Assembly: GCF_014384785.1 (NCBI RefSeq)
Contig: NZ_JACRSU010000002.1
Coordinates: 504,283-568,282 of the forward strand
Reading direction: 5' to 3'
Origin: Congzhengia minquanensis
GTDB taxonomy: Bacteria > Bacillota > Clostridia > UBA1381 > UBA9506
DNA: 64,000 nucleotides
Under the pieces are notes generated by a model, which saw nothing but the letters and a program-made list of their open reading frames with translations, did not search any database and was not told where the DNA came from. Position 1 is the first letter of the stretch, and each line of letters begins with the position of its first letter. Below are positions 42,992 to 52,313 of this stretch, one piece after another. The position numbers and the translations under genes were made by a program.

Positions 42992-43434
42992 TTAAAGTTT
43001 ATTTTTTATATCGATTAACAAATATATAATTTTAAAAATTCCTCCCATGAATAAAGATGATATGAATACCGAGATGCCTCCTATTATAGACATAGTGTCC
43101 CCATCCAAAAGACCAACAAAAAATGTGAGAATCCCTATTAGAAATAAATAACGCAAGTAAATCCCAGAGCAGAACCTATAAAGCCAAGACCTTCAGAAGG
43201 GTTAGTCGCTCGTAATCCGTTTGGGTGGCTCTTTTCAATTTCTATTAATGTATTTGCTAATCCCATATCTGTTTCTGTAGAAATAAATTCTGATGACTTT
43301 AGTTCTCCTTTTGTCCATTTATCAATTTTATTTGAACAGCTGTTACATACATTAAAGGATTTCTCGTTTAAAACGCAATCTTTATATATGTCAAAAACTC
43401 TTATTTCATTACCACAACAATCACACTTTGACAT
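42992..43434 (-). pseudogene. Zinc-finger membrane protein with frameshift
   Basis: From ATG 43434: MSKCDCCGNEIRVFDIYKDC..., a DUF4428-like treble-clef zinc domain, then a linker and GLGFIGSALGFTCVIYF with stop TAA at 43138. A -1 shift near the stop continues as LFLIGILTFFVGLLDGDTMSIIGGISVFISSL and ends LLIDIKNKL at 42992, i.e. the missing transmembrane part. A one-base indel has probably cut the protein to 98 residues; a programmed shift cannot be excluded. Confidence 0.55.
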
Positions 43435-43473
43435 ATGTATCATCCTTTCTAAATGCCGGAAATTATGAGATTA

Positions 43474-43725
43474 TCAATTACCATAACGTTCACTATATGT
43501 TTTCGCAGCTTCTCTTATTTCTTCCATAAGTTTATAATCGTCATCACATGGTTTACACCTACTTGTCCATGCAATACTACTTGTATCTGTAGAATTTGTA
43601 AAAGTTTTTCCACAACGTGAACATTTATATTCTTTGTTTGTGGTGCTACTACAAGATCCAATTCCTACCAATACAAAAATGACAATTATAACAGTTATAA
43701 TTGTATTGATTTTCCCATTTTCCAT
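43474..43725 (-). CDS. Zinc-ribbon lipoprotein or membrane protein
   Basis: 83 residues: N-terminal hydrophobic IITVIIVIFVLVGIGSC (signal anchor with lipobox-like IGSC), then CSRCGKTFTNSTDTSSIAWTSRCKPC, a zinc ribbon. Between two other zinc-binding minus-strand genes; the trio reads from one promoter. Confidence 0.65.
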   Translation of the reverse strand: MENGKINTIITVIIVIFVLVGIGSCSSTTNKEYKCSRCGKTFTNSTDTSSIAWTSRCKPCDDDYKLMEEIREAAKTYSERYGN

Positions 43726-43740
43726 TATATATTCCTCCCA

Positions 43741-43974
43741 TTAAAATTTATGGTTACAATCATTGCATTGATATTTACTTATAACCTTGTTTGCTGCAAA
43801 TGCACCCCAAAGAGCAACTGACATTGCTTTACTTGCTCCGCTAATTACTCTGGTGTTTGCGCTTCCACATTTGGGGCATCTTATAGCGGTATCAATAGGA
43901 CAACCGCAATTTGGGCAAGTTTTAGCTTTGTCTGATACCTCTTTCCCACATTCTTTACATTTAATTAAAGCCAT
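43741..43974 (-). CDS. Double zinc-ribbon protein
   Basis: 77 residues: MALIKCKECGKEVSDKAKTCPNCGCPID, then IRCPKCGSANTRVI and a C-terminal YQCNDCNHKF around a small Ala-rich segment (KAMSVALWGAFAANKVI). The first motif is the widespread zinc_ribbon_2. GGAAGGAG precedes ATG. Function unknown; first gene of the minus-strand unit. Confidence 0.8.
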   Translation of the reverse strand: MALIKCKECGKEVSDKAKTCPNCGCPIDTAIRCPKCGSANTRVISGASKAMSVALWGAFAANKVISKYQCNDCNHKF

Positions 43975-44010
43975 AATTATTCTCCTTCCATAACTTTTAT
44001 TTTGTGTATA

Positions 44011-44039
44011 ATTATATCATACTTTTACAATATTTTCAA
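44011..44039 (-). promoter_or_regulatory. Promoter of the zinc-ribbon unit
   Basis: Minus strand TTGAAA (44039-44034), 17-nt spacer, TATAAT (44016-44011), 37 nt before the ATG. Confidence 0.7.
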
Positions 44040-44119
44040 AAACAAGTTTATTTGAAACAAATAGTCACATATTGTGTCGTTTTTTTGTATATTATATGCC
44101 AATATCCCAAAAGTATTGA

Positions 44120-47100
44120 CAGATAATTAGTCTGATATTAAAAACCATCCCGAAAAATATAGTATCGTGGATAAAAACACCTACAGGTGCTATAACGGCA
44201 ACAATAACAGGTGTAATGTTTTTATGGAAAGCAATTGAAACACTTCAACATAAAAATGAGGAAGCGGCAAGGGTTTCAAGAGAATTAGCAGATGAAGAGG
44301 TTGAAAATCGTCAAGAACAATTATCTTCTCTTGAAGAACTTCAAAAAAAACTAGTATCAACTGGCGGTGACAAACAAGCATTAGCACAGATACAAAATGA
44401 ATTAAATGATGCAATTGGCGAAACACCTGGATTGCTAAATGATGAATCTAATGCTTATGAATCTGCGACAAAAAAATTGTGGGCAAAAATTGAAGCAGAA
44501 AAAGCAGCGTTAAAAGTTTCAAAAATGAGGCAAAAGGAAGCTGCTAGAGACCAATTTAATTCCAATGTAGGCAATACTTCATATAATCCGTTTGATTTTT
44601 CTGCTGAAGACATGAGAGCTATAGCATGGGATAATTCATATAGCGAAGAAAGTGCTACACATTTTTATGCTAAAAGACAATTAGGGAACAATCTTGTCAT
44701 AGGTAGGAAAATTAGTAAAGAAGAATGGGCAAATTTTTGGAAAGAGCAAGTAGAGTATGCTAAAATTTCATGGGAAGATGTAGTTTCTGAATATTCTGGA
44801 ACTGGTGGTAAAAGTTTTGCAGAAGGTATTTTAGAAACACTTGTTACATCTGGTTATGGGGATAAAGATATAGATAGGTTGTTGCCACAATTATTAGACA
44901 ACGATGAATTTACTAAGGCTATAGATGAGTATCTATCAAGTTTATCTGACCCTAATAAGAATAGTGACAGTGCAAAGAAAAATGTTGAACAAATTATTGA
45001 ATCCATTTCAAATCAATTTCCTAAATTAAATAAGTTTTTAGATGATTATTGGTATAATCTTGTTTCCGGTAGCGAAAATGCTAAAGATAGCATAGATAAT
45101 TTCATAGAAAACTACGAAGCAAAATTAAAATCTCTTAATGAAGAACTTGATAAAATTCAGTCTGCATATCAGACAGTAGCTGCCGCTATTGAAGAGTATA
45201 ACGAAAATGGCTATTTATCTGTTGACACATATCAAAAGCTATTAGAACTTGCCCCTGAATACATGTCAATGTTAATGGATGAAAGTGGTAATTTAACATT
45301 AACAAAAGAGTCTTGGAGACTTTTAACTGAGGCTAAAATCCGTGACATGTATCAGACACAAGCAAATCAATATATTGAAAGCATAAAGGCGGCTGCCGAC
45401 AGTGGTAATCTTGAACAGCTTGATAAATTAACACAAGGTTATAAAAATCTTGCTGAAGCTAAAGTTATTGATTATAAGGCTACATTAGCAACGCTAAACC
45501 TTACTGATGAACAAAGAGCCGGAGCTGAAGCTTATTTATCTGGTTTAGAAAAGGCGATGAATCAAACCATTGCAGGGCTGGGGAAAGGTGGAATGGGCGG
45601 AGGCTCAAACACTGCCAAAAAACAAGAAGACCTTGCAAAACAAGTTCGTGAAAAAGAAAAGCAGATTGAGGAAGCATGGGAAAAGGAACGTCTTGAACAG
45701 TTAAAAGATGATCTTGAAAAGCGTAAAAATGAGATAGAAAAATACAAAAACTATATTGAGACGCTTGACTTTGGGCTTGGTATAATAGAAACTAGCGATT
45801 ATTCTGGTAAAATTGATTTGCTTAGTCAAAAGTATGCAAAAATATCAGATTATACACATCAATTAAATGATGAATTGTCGCGTGTTTTAGAAATGCCATA
45901 TAAAACCGCATCTGAAGCGCAGGAAATTGCAAATCGTGTAAAGGAAATTGGTTCTGAATTAACTAACAACAAGAAGATATTAAAAGAGACAATTGTTGAA
46001 ATGCAAAAAGCTCGTATTGAAGCGACACGAGCAGCTACGATTGACATTACTAACGGTTTGGCCGAAGGGTTAGAACGTACAATGTGGGCGTTTGATCAAT
46101 TAGAAAATCCATATAATAGAACAAATGACTTTTTAGATTCTATGATGTCGTTTGATTCATTATTTGGTGAAGTTTCTGAATTAGATAAGGAACTTGAGAA
46201 AAAGAAACAGCACGATAAAGCGTTAATTGCAGAAGAACAAGCCACACAAGATACCATTCATCAAATTGTTACTGATGCTTTAGAACTGCAAGCGGAAGAA
46301 AATGCAAAAACCAGAGCTGAAGAACGAGCTAAATTGGAAGAGGAACTTGCTGAAATTTCCAAAGAGTATAAGGCTACATTAGATACTGCTGCTACTAATA
46401 CTGAAAATACAAAAAATAAAATTACTGGTAGTTTTAACTCGGTTGCTGATAGTGCTGGAACCATGCAGCAAAATGTTGAGACACATTTTGGAAACATGGA
46501 AACAAGTGTTACGACCCATGTTGATAATACTATTACAAAGATTGATGAGTTAAAAGAAAAATTAGCTGATGCCAATTCTTCAACTTTTAATCCAAATAAT
46601 AGTACTCCAAACGCAATAGCAAAGTCGCTTGTTCCTGATTACAAAAGAATTTCAAGCCCTTATGGAATGAGGAAACACCCAATAACAGGTGAGACTAAAA
46701 TGCATAATGGCATTGATATTGCAGCCGACGAAGGAACTGATATTAAAGCCGCAGCCAGCGGAACTGTTTTGTTGGCTGGTAATAATGGTGGCTATGGTAA
46801 TTGTGTTATCATTTCACATAGTGATGGAACTCAAACACTTTACGGCCATGCTTCAAAGCTTTTGGTATCGGCAGGGCAGAAAGTAGAAAAGGGTCAGGTC
46901 ATTGCAAAGGTGGGTTCTACGGGCAATTCCACCGGAAACCACCTACATTTTGAAACTAGAATAAATGGTAAAAGTTATGATCCAACATTTTGGGCTTCAA
47001 CTCACGCTAATGGCACAAAAGATTTTGGAATTGCCGGAGAGAATTATAAGAAAGAATACGCAATTAACAAAAAAACTGGTGAATGGTCTGTTATTGACTC

Positions 47101-49855
47101 CCCTACTCTATTTGATAAAGACAAATTTGAAATTGTAGGAGAAGATGTATCTGAGAAGATAGATAAGCCGATTGATACATTTGCAAAAGGAACGATTGTT
47201 CTTCCAGAAGGTCTTGGGAAATATTATACTTATGAAGCATGGAATAGAAAAGAACAAGGGAAAACAAACTGGAACAAAGATTCCCTGCAAAGAAAGTTGG
47301 TAGATGTATCAACAGAGAAAAAAGACCATTGGTTTAATGCAGAAGGTTATGGACTTGTTGCAAATAGATACGTCGTTGCTGTCACAGATACATTTGGCAG
47401 TGTTGGTGACTATATTAATATTTATAATGCTGACGGAACAATTATTCCGGCGGTTATTGGTGATATTAAAAATCAGTCTGACGCAGGTGCTAATAAATGG
47501 GGGCATGACAACGGAGCCAGTGTTGTTGAATTTATGACGAATTGGGGGAAAGGACATTCCAACCCCAAAGGCAACGGCGGCGTATTAAAAATTGAAAATA
47601 TAGGTAACTATTTTGATAATCCAGAATTGGCGGCAAACACAAAAATAGTTTCTGATAATACCCAAGCATTAGACGAAAATACAAAAATAACGGAAGAGAG
47701 CGTAGACACTAACCCATTTTCTGATGCTAATATTAGTAAAACGGTTTCTGAAATTGAAGCTTTAGGGCAACTGAATAAGGATAAATCGGATAGTTATAGA
47801 AGGAATCGGGCTTCTGAGATAAATTATGCAAGAATTAATTATGAATTAAGCGACATTGAATTTTATACTCAACAAAAAGATTTAATTGAAACTCTTTTAA
47901 ATGGCAATGACGATATTCTTGGCTTTTATGATATGGAAAAAGAGGCCATTGAAAAATGGGGAGCGGCAATTCAAGAAGCAAGAGATTCAGGTGCGACGCA
48001 AGAAGCAATTGACGCTTTAGAACAAGCTATGCAAGATGAATTAACATCATTTAAGGAGTTAATTACGAATCAAACGGAAATACTTTATGAGTTTGATAAA
48101 AAGATAGCTGAAAAAAAGGTAAACGACTCTAAAAAATGGTGGAATTCTATTGTTGCCGGATTTGATAACGAGCAAATTTATCGAGATAAGCGTGTTGATG
48201 ATTTGGCAAGTCTTGAATCTTTAACGGAAGACCCGATCGCAAAAGCCATTCTAAGAAACAGAAAATATAAAGAAAATCAAGATACTGTAAATTATTCTAA
48301 AGCTTCTCAAAAGGCAAACGGCGAACAGCGCGATGCTGTGATGGCACAATTGTTCCGATTTTTAGACGGGAATGCTATTACCGATATAAACGGTGTAAAG
48401 TTAAATCCTACAGATTGGTTTAACATTGATGGAAGTATTTCAGATGAATTTGAACGGGATATGAAGGATATCATATCACGATATGGAGAAGCGGTTGACA
48501 CTGAAATACGTGGGCTTGTTGAAGGCATTTCGATTTTTGGACAAGCAATTAATAATAATATTGAGGCCGGTAAAAAAGCGCAAAATGAATTGTATGCTTC
48601 AGACCAAGAAAGAAAACAAGAATTTATAAACGCTGTACAAAAAGCCATTGATATTGAAACGAAAGCTATTGAAAAACAAAAAGAGAATTTAAATGAGCAA
48701 ATCACTTATTATAATTCTTTAAATACTCTTCTTTCAAAATACTATTCTGTAACCAATAGCATTACAGAAGCACATCATAACATTAACAAAGAATTGAAAG
48801 CTGCACAAACGTCCTATAAATATCTTGATGCGCAAACCCGTCTGTTGTTATTTAACGAAAAGGATTATATTGCGTTAACAAAAGAGCTAAACGATATTCA
48901 GGTTAAAGCAAATAATTTAAAAAGTCGCTATGAATATGATTTGCAACACGCTCAGAAAGAAGATATTGCTGAAATAACAAACAACTATGAAAGACAGTAT
49001 GATTTGTTAATGAAACAATATGAAATTTCTAAAGCACAGTTGGAAGTTGATAAAAAGCGCACTCAGTTAAATAATATTTTAAATGAACGTAACGTCAGAA
49101 TGTTTGTTAACGGGCAATGGCAATGGGTGGCAAATACACAAGATGTTATAAATGCGCAGAATGATTTAGAAGACGCGAAGTATTCTCTATCTAATGCTGA
49201 AACACAGAAATACCAAACCGGCGAAACAAATAAGTTATCTGCAAAGACAGACGATTTAAGTACGCAAATTAATTATTTAGATTCTCAGATAACCGAAATT
49301 AACGACCGTTGGAATAAAATAACGGAAATTGCAGAAGGCGGCGTTTTATCTGTTAGTCAGGCGTGGTCTGATTTGGTATTGACAGACAGTGAATATTTAG
49401 ATAGTTTTGTTTCTGATATTACCAGTGCCTTTAGTCCTCTTTATGAAATGTTAACTGGCAAAAATTTTGTACCACTTCAGGAATATAAAGGGTATGAAAG
49501 AAGCATAGAACCCGAAAGTGGGTATCATAAGTCCGGATACGCCAAAATAGAAGAAGACGAGTCTTATAGTCGTAGCACGATTAATTCAGATGACTATGTT
49601 GTATTAACGCCTGATGATGTGGCTAAAAATCTCGGGATTACTCCGTTAACACAGCGAGATTATTCTAAACTGGTCGCTTCTCCACCAGATATAAAAGGGA
49701 TTACGAAATCTTATCCTTTGCCTGAAACAACAAACAGGACAAACAATAATGTGACAAATGTTGATAACAGCGTGACAGTAAATGGTGTGAAATTATCAGA
49801 ACAAGACTCAAAAGCTGTTAATGAAGCATTAAGGAGACATATAGCGATTCATTAA
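44120..49855 (+). CDS. Tape measure protein, 3' part (exon 2), with M23 peptidase
   Basis: Open from just after TGA 44117 and continuing LKTIPKNIVSWIKTPTGAITATITGVMFLWKAIETLQHKN: the hydrophobic segment and coiled coil that normally follow exon 1. No start codon with a ribosome site exists here. About 1,900 codons, with long coiled coils, an M23 metallopeptidase (SSPYGMRKHPITGETKMHNGIDIAA, GNHLHFETR; H-x3-D and H-x-H), and next a GYGLVANRYVVAVTDTFGSVGDY domain of lytic type. Such tape measures help penetrate the cell wall. The C-terminus has NNVTNVDNSVTVNGVKLSEQ. Confidence 0.8.
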   Translation, partial: QIISLILKTIPKNIVSWIKTPTGAITATITGVMFLWKAIETLQHKNEEAARVSRELADEEVENRQEQLSSLEELQKKLVSTGGDKQALAQIQNELNDAIGETPGLLNDESNAYESATKKLWAKIEAEKAALKVSKMRQKEAARDQFNSNVGNTSYNPFDFSAEDMRAIAWDNSYSEESATHFYAKRQLGNNLVIGRKISKEEWANFWKEQVEYAKISWEDVVSEYSGTGGKSFAEGILETLVTSGYGDKDIDRLLPQLLDNDEFTKAIDEYLSSLSDPNKNSDSAKKNVEQIIESISNQFPKLNKFLDDYWYNLVSGSENAKDSIDNFIENYEAKLKSLNEELDKIQSAYQTVAAAIEEYNENGYLSVDTYQKLLELAPEYMSMLMDESGNLTLTKESWRLLTEAKIRDMYQTQANQYIESIKAAADSGNLEQLDKLTQGYKNLAEAKVIDYKATLATLNLTDEQRAGAEAYLSGLEKAMNQTIAGLGKGGMGGGSNTAKKQEDLAKQVREKEKQIEEAWEKERLEQLKDDLEKRKNEIEKYKNYIETLDFGLGIIETSDYSGKIDLLSQKYAKISDYTHQLNDELSRVLEMPYKTASEAQEIANRVKEIGSELTNNKKILKETIVEMQKARIEATRAATIDITNGLAEGLERTMWAFDQLENPYNRTNDFLDSMMSFDSLFGEVSELDKELEKKKQHDKALIAEEQATQDTIHQIVTDALELQAEENAKTRAEERAKLEEELAEISKEYKATLDTAATNTENTKNKITGSFNSVADSAGTMQQNVETHFGNMETSVTTHVDNTITKIDELKEKLADANSSTFNPNNSTPNAIAKSLVPDYKRISSPYGMRKHPITGETKMHNGIDIAADEGTDIKAAASGTVLLAGNNGGYGNCVIISHSDGTQTLYGHASKLLVSAGQKVEKGQVIAKVGSTGNSTGNHLHFETRINGKSYDPTFWASTHANGTKDFGIAGENYKKEYAINKKTGEWSVIDSPTLFDKDKFEIVGEDVSEKIDKPIDTFAKGTIVLPEGLGKYYTYEAWNRKEQGKTNWNKDSLQRKLVDVSTEKKDHWFNAEGYGLVANRYVVAVTDTFGSVGDYINIYNADGTIIPAVIGDIKNQSDAGANKWGHDNGASVVEFMTNWGKGHSNPKGNGGVLKIENIGNYFDNPELAANTKIVSDNTQALDENTKITEESVDTNPFSDANISKTVSEIEALGQLNKDKSDSYRRNRASEINYARINYELSDIEFYTQQKDLIETLLNGNDDILGFYDMEKEAIEKWGAAIQEARDSGATQEAIDALEQAMQDELTSFKELITNQTEILYEFDKKIAEKKVNDSKKWWNSIVAGFDNEQIYRDKRVDDLASLESLTEDPIAKAILRNRKYKENQDTVNYSKASQKANGEQRDAVMAQLFRFLDGNAITDINGVKLNPTDWFNIDGSISDEFERDMKDIISRYGEAVDTEIRGLVEGISIFGQAINNNIEAGKKAQNELYASDQERKQEFINAVQKAIDIETKAIEKQKENLNEQITYYNSLNTLLSKYYSVTNSITEAHHNINKELKAAQTSYKYLDAQTRLLLFNEKDYIALTKELNDIQVKANNLKSRYEYDLQHAQKEDIAEITNNYERQYDLLMKQYEISKAQLEVDKKRTQLNNILNERNVRMFVNGQWQWVANTQDVINAQNDLEDAKYSLSNAETQKYQTGETNKLSAKTDDLSTQINYLDSQITEINDRWNKITEIAEGGVLSVSQAWSDLVLTDSEYLDSFVSDITSAFSPLYEMLTGKNFVPLQEYKGYERSIEPESGYHKSGYAKIEEDESYSRSTINSDDYVVLTPDDVAKNLGITPLTQRDYSKLVASPPDIKGITKSYPLPETTNRTNNNVTNVDNSVTVNGVKLSEQDSKAVNEALRRHIAIH

Positions 49856-49868
49856 TACGATGTGGTAT

Positions 49869-49900
49869 GAGACTGTTCTTTTTGGGCAGTCTCTACTTTG
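49869..49900 (+). terminator. Terminator after the tape measure
   Basis: GAGACTG (49869-49875) / CAGTCTC (49887-49893), then TACTTTGTTTTTTT. Confidence 0.75.
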
Positions 49901-49965
49901 TTTTTTTGATACAAAATTTGTTGAAAATAATAACTATTTGGTGTATAATGGAAAGGAAGTGATAA

Positions 49966-50976
49966 TTGCTGAAAGGAAACAAAGACAAAATGATTGATCT
50001 GATAAAATACAAACAAAACAATCCTGTAAATTCGGAAGTTGAAGCTTTATTTGCGGTTACTATCCCAATACTAAGAGGAATACTATATTCTTTAAAAAGA
50101 GAAGTAGTTGCCGATGTTGGTGGTTACGATAATATATCTTTAAATTTATTGTCCCGTTTGTATCGTGAAGGAGACGGTGATTGTGGTATTTGTTTTGAAT
50201 ATGCAGTACATGATGCAATTGTCAACAATAATCCATTAGTTTTAGAACGCATTGATACAGTATTGCAGAAATTTTGTAAAATTAAACAAGGTTCTCCTAC
50301 ATCTATATTATTTGGGGCTGAAAAGAATGGAGCCATGCAGTTAATTGAAACTGTAAATGAGCATTTAACGGATGAATCTGCATTATTAACTGGAACAAAA
50401 GGTCAACCAATAAAATTAAAGAAACATATACAAGGTGTTATTAATGCATTTAGAAAACCTTCTGAAAGAGAAAAATTACCCAATAGTATTAACGGTTTAT
50501 GGAAGGCTGATTTATTTGTGGGGAAGTCGGAGCCTGATAAATGGATTGGAACAACTGTAAAAATAAACCCTTCATTATTAGAAGCAGCAAGGGGACTTAG
50601 GATGGCAATAGTCCCTGCAAAGCAAGGGAAAAATGACAAAATATATTTACACGAAACAAAAAATTTGATTGTGTGTCCTTTACCATATGACCATTCATTT
50701 ACAGAAATATTTTACAGAGCTTGGTTATCAGTAAAATATTTTATGAATTGCGGGGCGAATTTACCGCCGGAATCTTTGTTGCCATATGGTGCAGATAGAT
50801 TTGTTTGTAAGTTTATGGTCGAGAGAAATAAGTTCACTGTTAACGAAGTGTTAAATGCAATGGATATAGTGAAACAACCTTATCTTTTAGATACAGAAGA
50901 AAAAGAAGCAAAGGTAACTGCTACTTTTGAGCAAAATGCATTAAATACATTGGTTGCACCAATGTCTATAAAATAA
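49966..50976 (+). CDS. Possible PD-(D/E)xK-type nuclease, accessory
   Basis: 336 residues, TTG start after GGAAGTGAT. CGICFEYAVHDAI (Glu/His), LWKADLFVGKSEPDKWIGTTVKINP (Asp...Thr-Val-Lys) have the spacing E...D-x-F...W-[IV]-G-T-T-V-K seen in PD-(D/E)xK restriction-like nucleases; the fold call is tentative. The rest is alpha/beta with a hydrophobic core ENPLPPESLLPYG-like segment. It lies between a tail terminator and an AAA ATPase, in a block foreign to the tail operon, so a defence role with the ATPase is possible. Confidence 0.45.
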   Translation: MLKGNKDKMIDLIKYKQNNPVNSEVEALFAVTIPILRGILYSLKREVVADVGGYDNISLNLLSRLYREGDGDCGICFEYAVHDAIVNNNPLVLERIDTVLQKFCKIKQGSPTSILFGAEKNGAMQLIETVNEHLTDESALLTGTKGQPIKLKKHIQGVINAFRKPSEREKLPNSINGLWKADLFVGKSEPDKWIGTTVKINPSLLEAARGLRMAIVPAKQGKNDKIYLHETKNLIVCPLPYDHSFTEIFYRAWLSVKYFMNCGANLPPESLLPYGADRFVCKFMVERNKFTVNEVLNAMDIVKQPYLLDTEEKEAKVTATFEQNALNTLVAPMSIK

Positions 50977-51063
50977 GGCATGGTTCACATCAATATGCTT
51001 GATTGATTTACTAAAATATGTTATACTATTTCTATAAACTTATAGCGTGAGGAGTGATTTTTT

Positions 51064-52245
51064 TTGATTAATATTGTTAATCCATATACTCCGGGGTCTG
51101 GACGTATTCCCGGCTATTTAGCGGGAAGGGATTCAATCATTGAGGAAGCCAAGAGATGTATTGTATCAACTCAAGCCCAGTTCCCTGAAAGGTCAATTGC
51201 ATATTACGGATTACGCGGAGTGGGTAAAACTGTATTGCTCAACGCTATTGAAAATATTGCCGATGACTTAAATGTATTGTATGAGCATATTGAGATAAAA
51301 GAAAACAATTCTTTTATTAAGGATGTTTCAATCGCAAGCCAAAGATTGTTAAATCAGATGAGCTTTAAAGAAAATGCCAAAGATAAATTAAACAAAGTAA
51401 TTGCCGCAATTAAACAACTGAGAGTTACAATTAATCCGGCTGATAATACTCCATCAGCAGAGATAGCTGATTTAACTATACCTGATAGCCTTTCTAATGA
51501 TGTAACAGAACTTTTTGTATCATTGGGAAAACTTGCATTTGACACTGGGAACACTATTTGTTTTTTTATAGATGAAATTCAATACGTTGAAGACGAGCAA
51601 TTGGAGGCATTATTAATGGCTCTCCATCGAGTCAATCAATTACGTTTGCCAATTTTAGTTTTCTGTGCAGGACTTCCTAAGATACTTAAAACTTTTGGAG
51701 ATATTAAATCCTATTCTGAAAGATTGTTTCAATATACACAAATTGATTCTTTGAAAAACAATGATGCTATTAATGCGATAATTGAACCGGCTAAACCATT
51801 TAATGTGAAATATACGGAAGGTGCTATTGCTGAAATATTATTGGCTACTGGATGTTATCCATATTTCCTTCAAGAGCTTTGCAGTACCATATGGAGCATT
51901 TATGATAAAAACATAATACAGAAAGATGATGTAATATCTGCGATACCATATTCTCTTGAGAATCTTGATAATAGTTTTTTTCAAATAAGATTTGAAAGGT
52001 GTACAGAAACTGAAAGAAAATTTATGTATGCTATGGTAAAATGCGGCGAGCTTCCTTGTACCATAGCTAATGTTGCACGAATAATGAACCGAAATGTGAA
52101 AAGTATATCTCCTATTAGAGCACAGTTAATCAATAAAGGGTTAATATATTCTACTGGGTATGCGGAGATTGATTTTACTGTCCCAAAGTTTGATGATTTT
52201 TTGAAACGATTAAATCCTGAGATTAATGTTTGCTTAAATAGATAA
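51064..52245 (+). CDS. AAA ATPase with winged-helix C-terminus (copy 2)
   Basis: 393 residues, TTG start; paralogue of 31519. NPYTPGSGRIPGYLAGRDSII, Walker A YYGLRGVGKTVLL, Walker B ICFFIDEIQYV, GLPKILKTFGDIKSYSERLF and wHTH C-terminus (IANVARIMNRNVKSISPIRAQLINKGLIYS). Identity is about half by eye, with the same length and ends. A promoter-like TATGTTATACTATTTC lies upstream (TATACT about 51022). Two diverged copies in one genome, both in tail-gene gaps, suggest independent acquisition rather than recent duplication. Confidence 0.7.
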   Translation: MINIVNPYTPGSGRIPGYLAGRDSIIEEAKRCIVSTQAQFPERSIAYYGLRGVGKTVLLNAIENIADDLNVLYEHIEIKENNSFIKDVSIASQRLLNQMSFKENAKDKLNKVIAAIKQLRVTINPADNTPSAEIADLTIPDSLSNDVTELFVSLGKLAFDTGNTICFFIDEIQYVEDEQLEALLMALHRVNQLRLPILVFCAGLPKILKTFGDIKSYSERLFQYTQIDSLKNNDAINAIIEPAKPFNVKYTEGAIAEILLATGCYPYFLQELCSTIWSIYDKNIIQKDDVISAIPYSLENLDNSFFQIRFERCTETERKFMYAMVKCGELPCTIANVARIMNRNVKSISPIRAQLINKGLIYSTGYAEIDFTVPKFDDFLKRLNPEINVCLNR

Positions 52246-52313
52246 TGTGACGATGCTTTAGAGATAGAAATATTTATTTTATAATATTGCTATTAAAGCT
52301 TTGGGGGATAAAA

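Larger units (their letters stand above)
34801..44131 (+). mobile_element. 9.3-kb accessory block splitting the tape measure gene, possibly a cargo-bearing intron
   Basis: Exon-like halves of one tape measure gene flank this block, and the downstream half has no start codon or ribosome site. The first ~400 nt are non-coding and structured: GCTTC at the presumed exon end (34794-34798) is complementary to GAAGC (34947-34951) in the loop of a TCTCG/CGAGA stem. GGCCAACGAGTATC (35095-35108) and GAGAATATAATCG (35137-35149) resemble group I R and S elements and can pair like P7 with one mismatch. Cargo: XRE, PtuA/PtuB, ToxIN, type I TA, antirepressor, ImmA/IrrE and others. No integrase or transposase is inside. 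Intron nature is a hypothesis. Confidence 0.5.
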
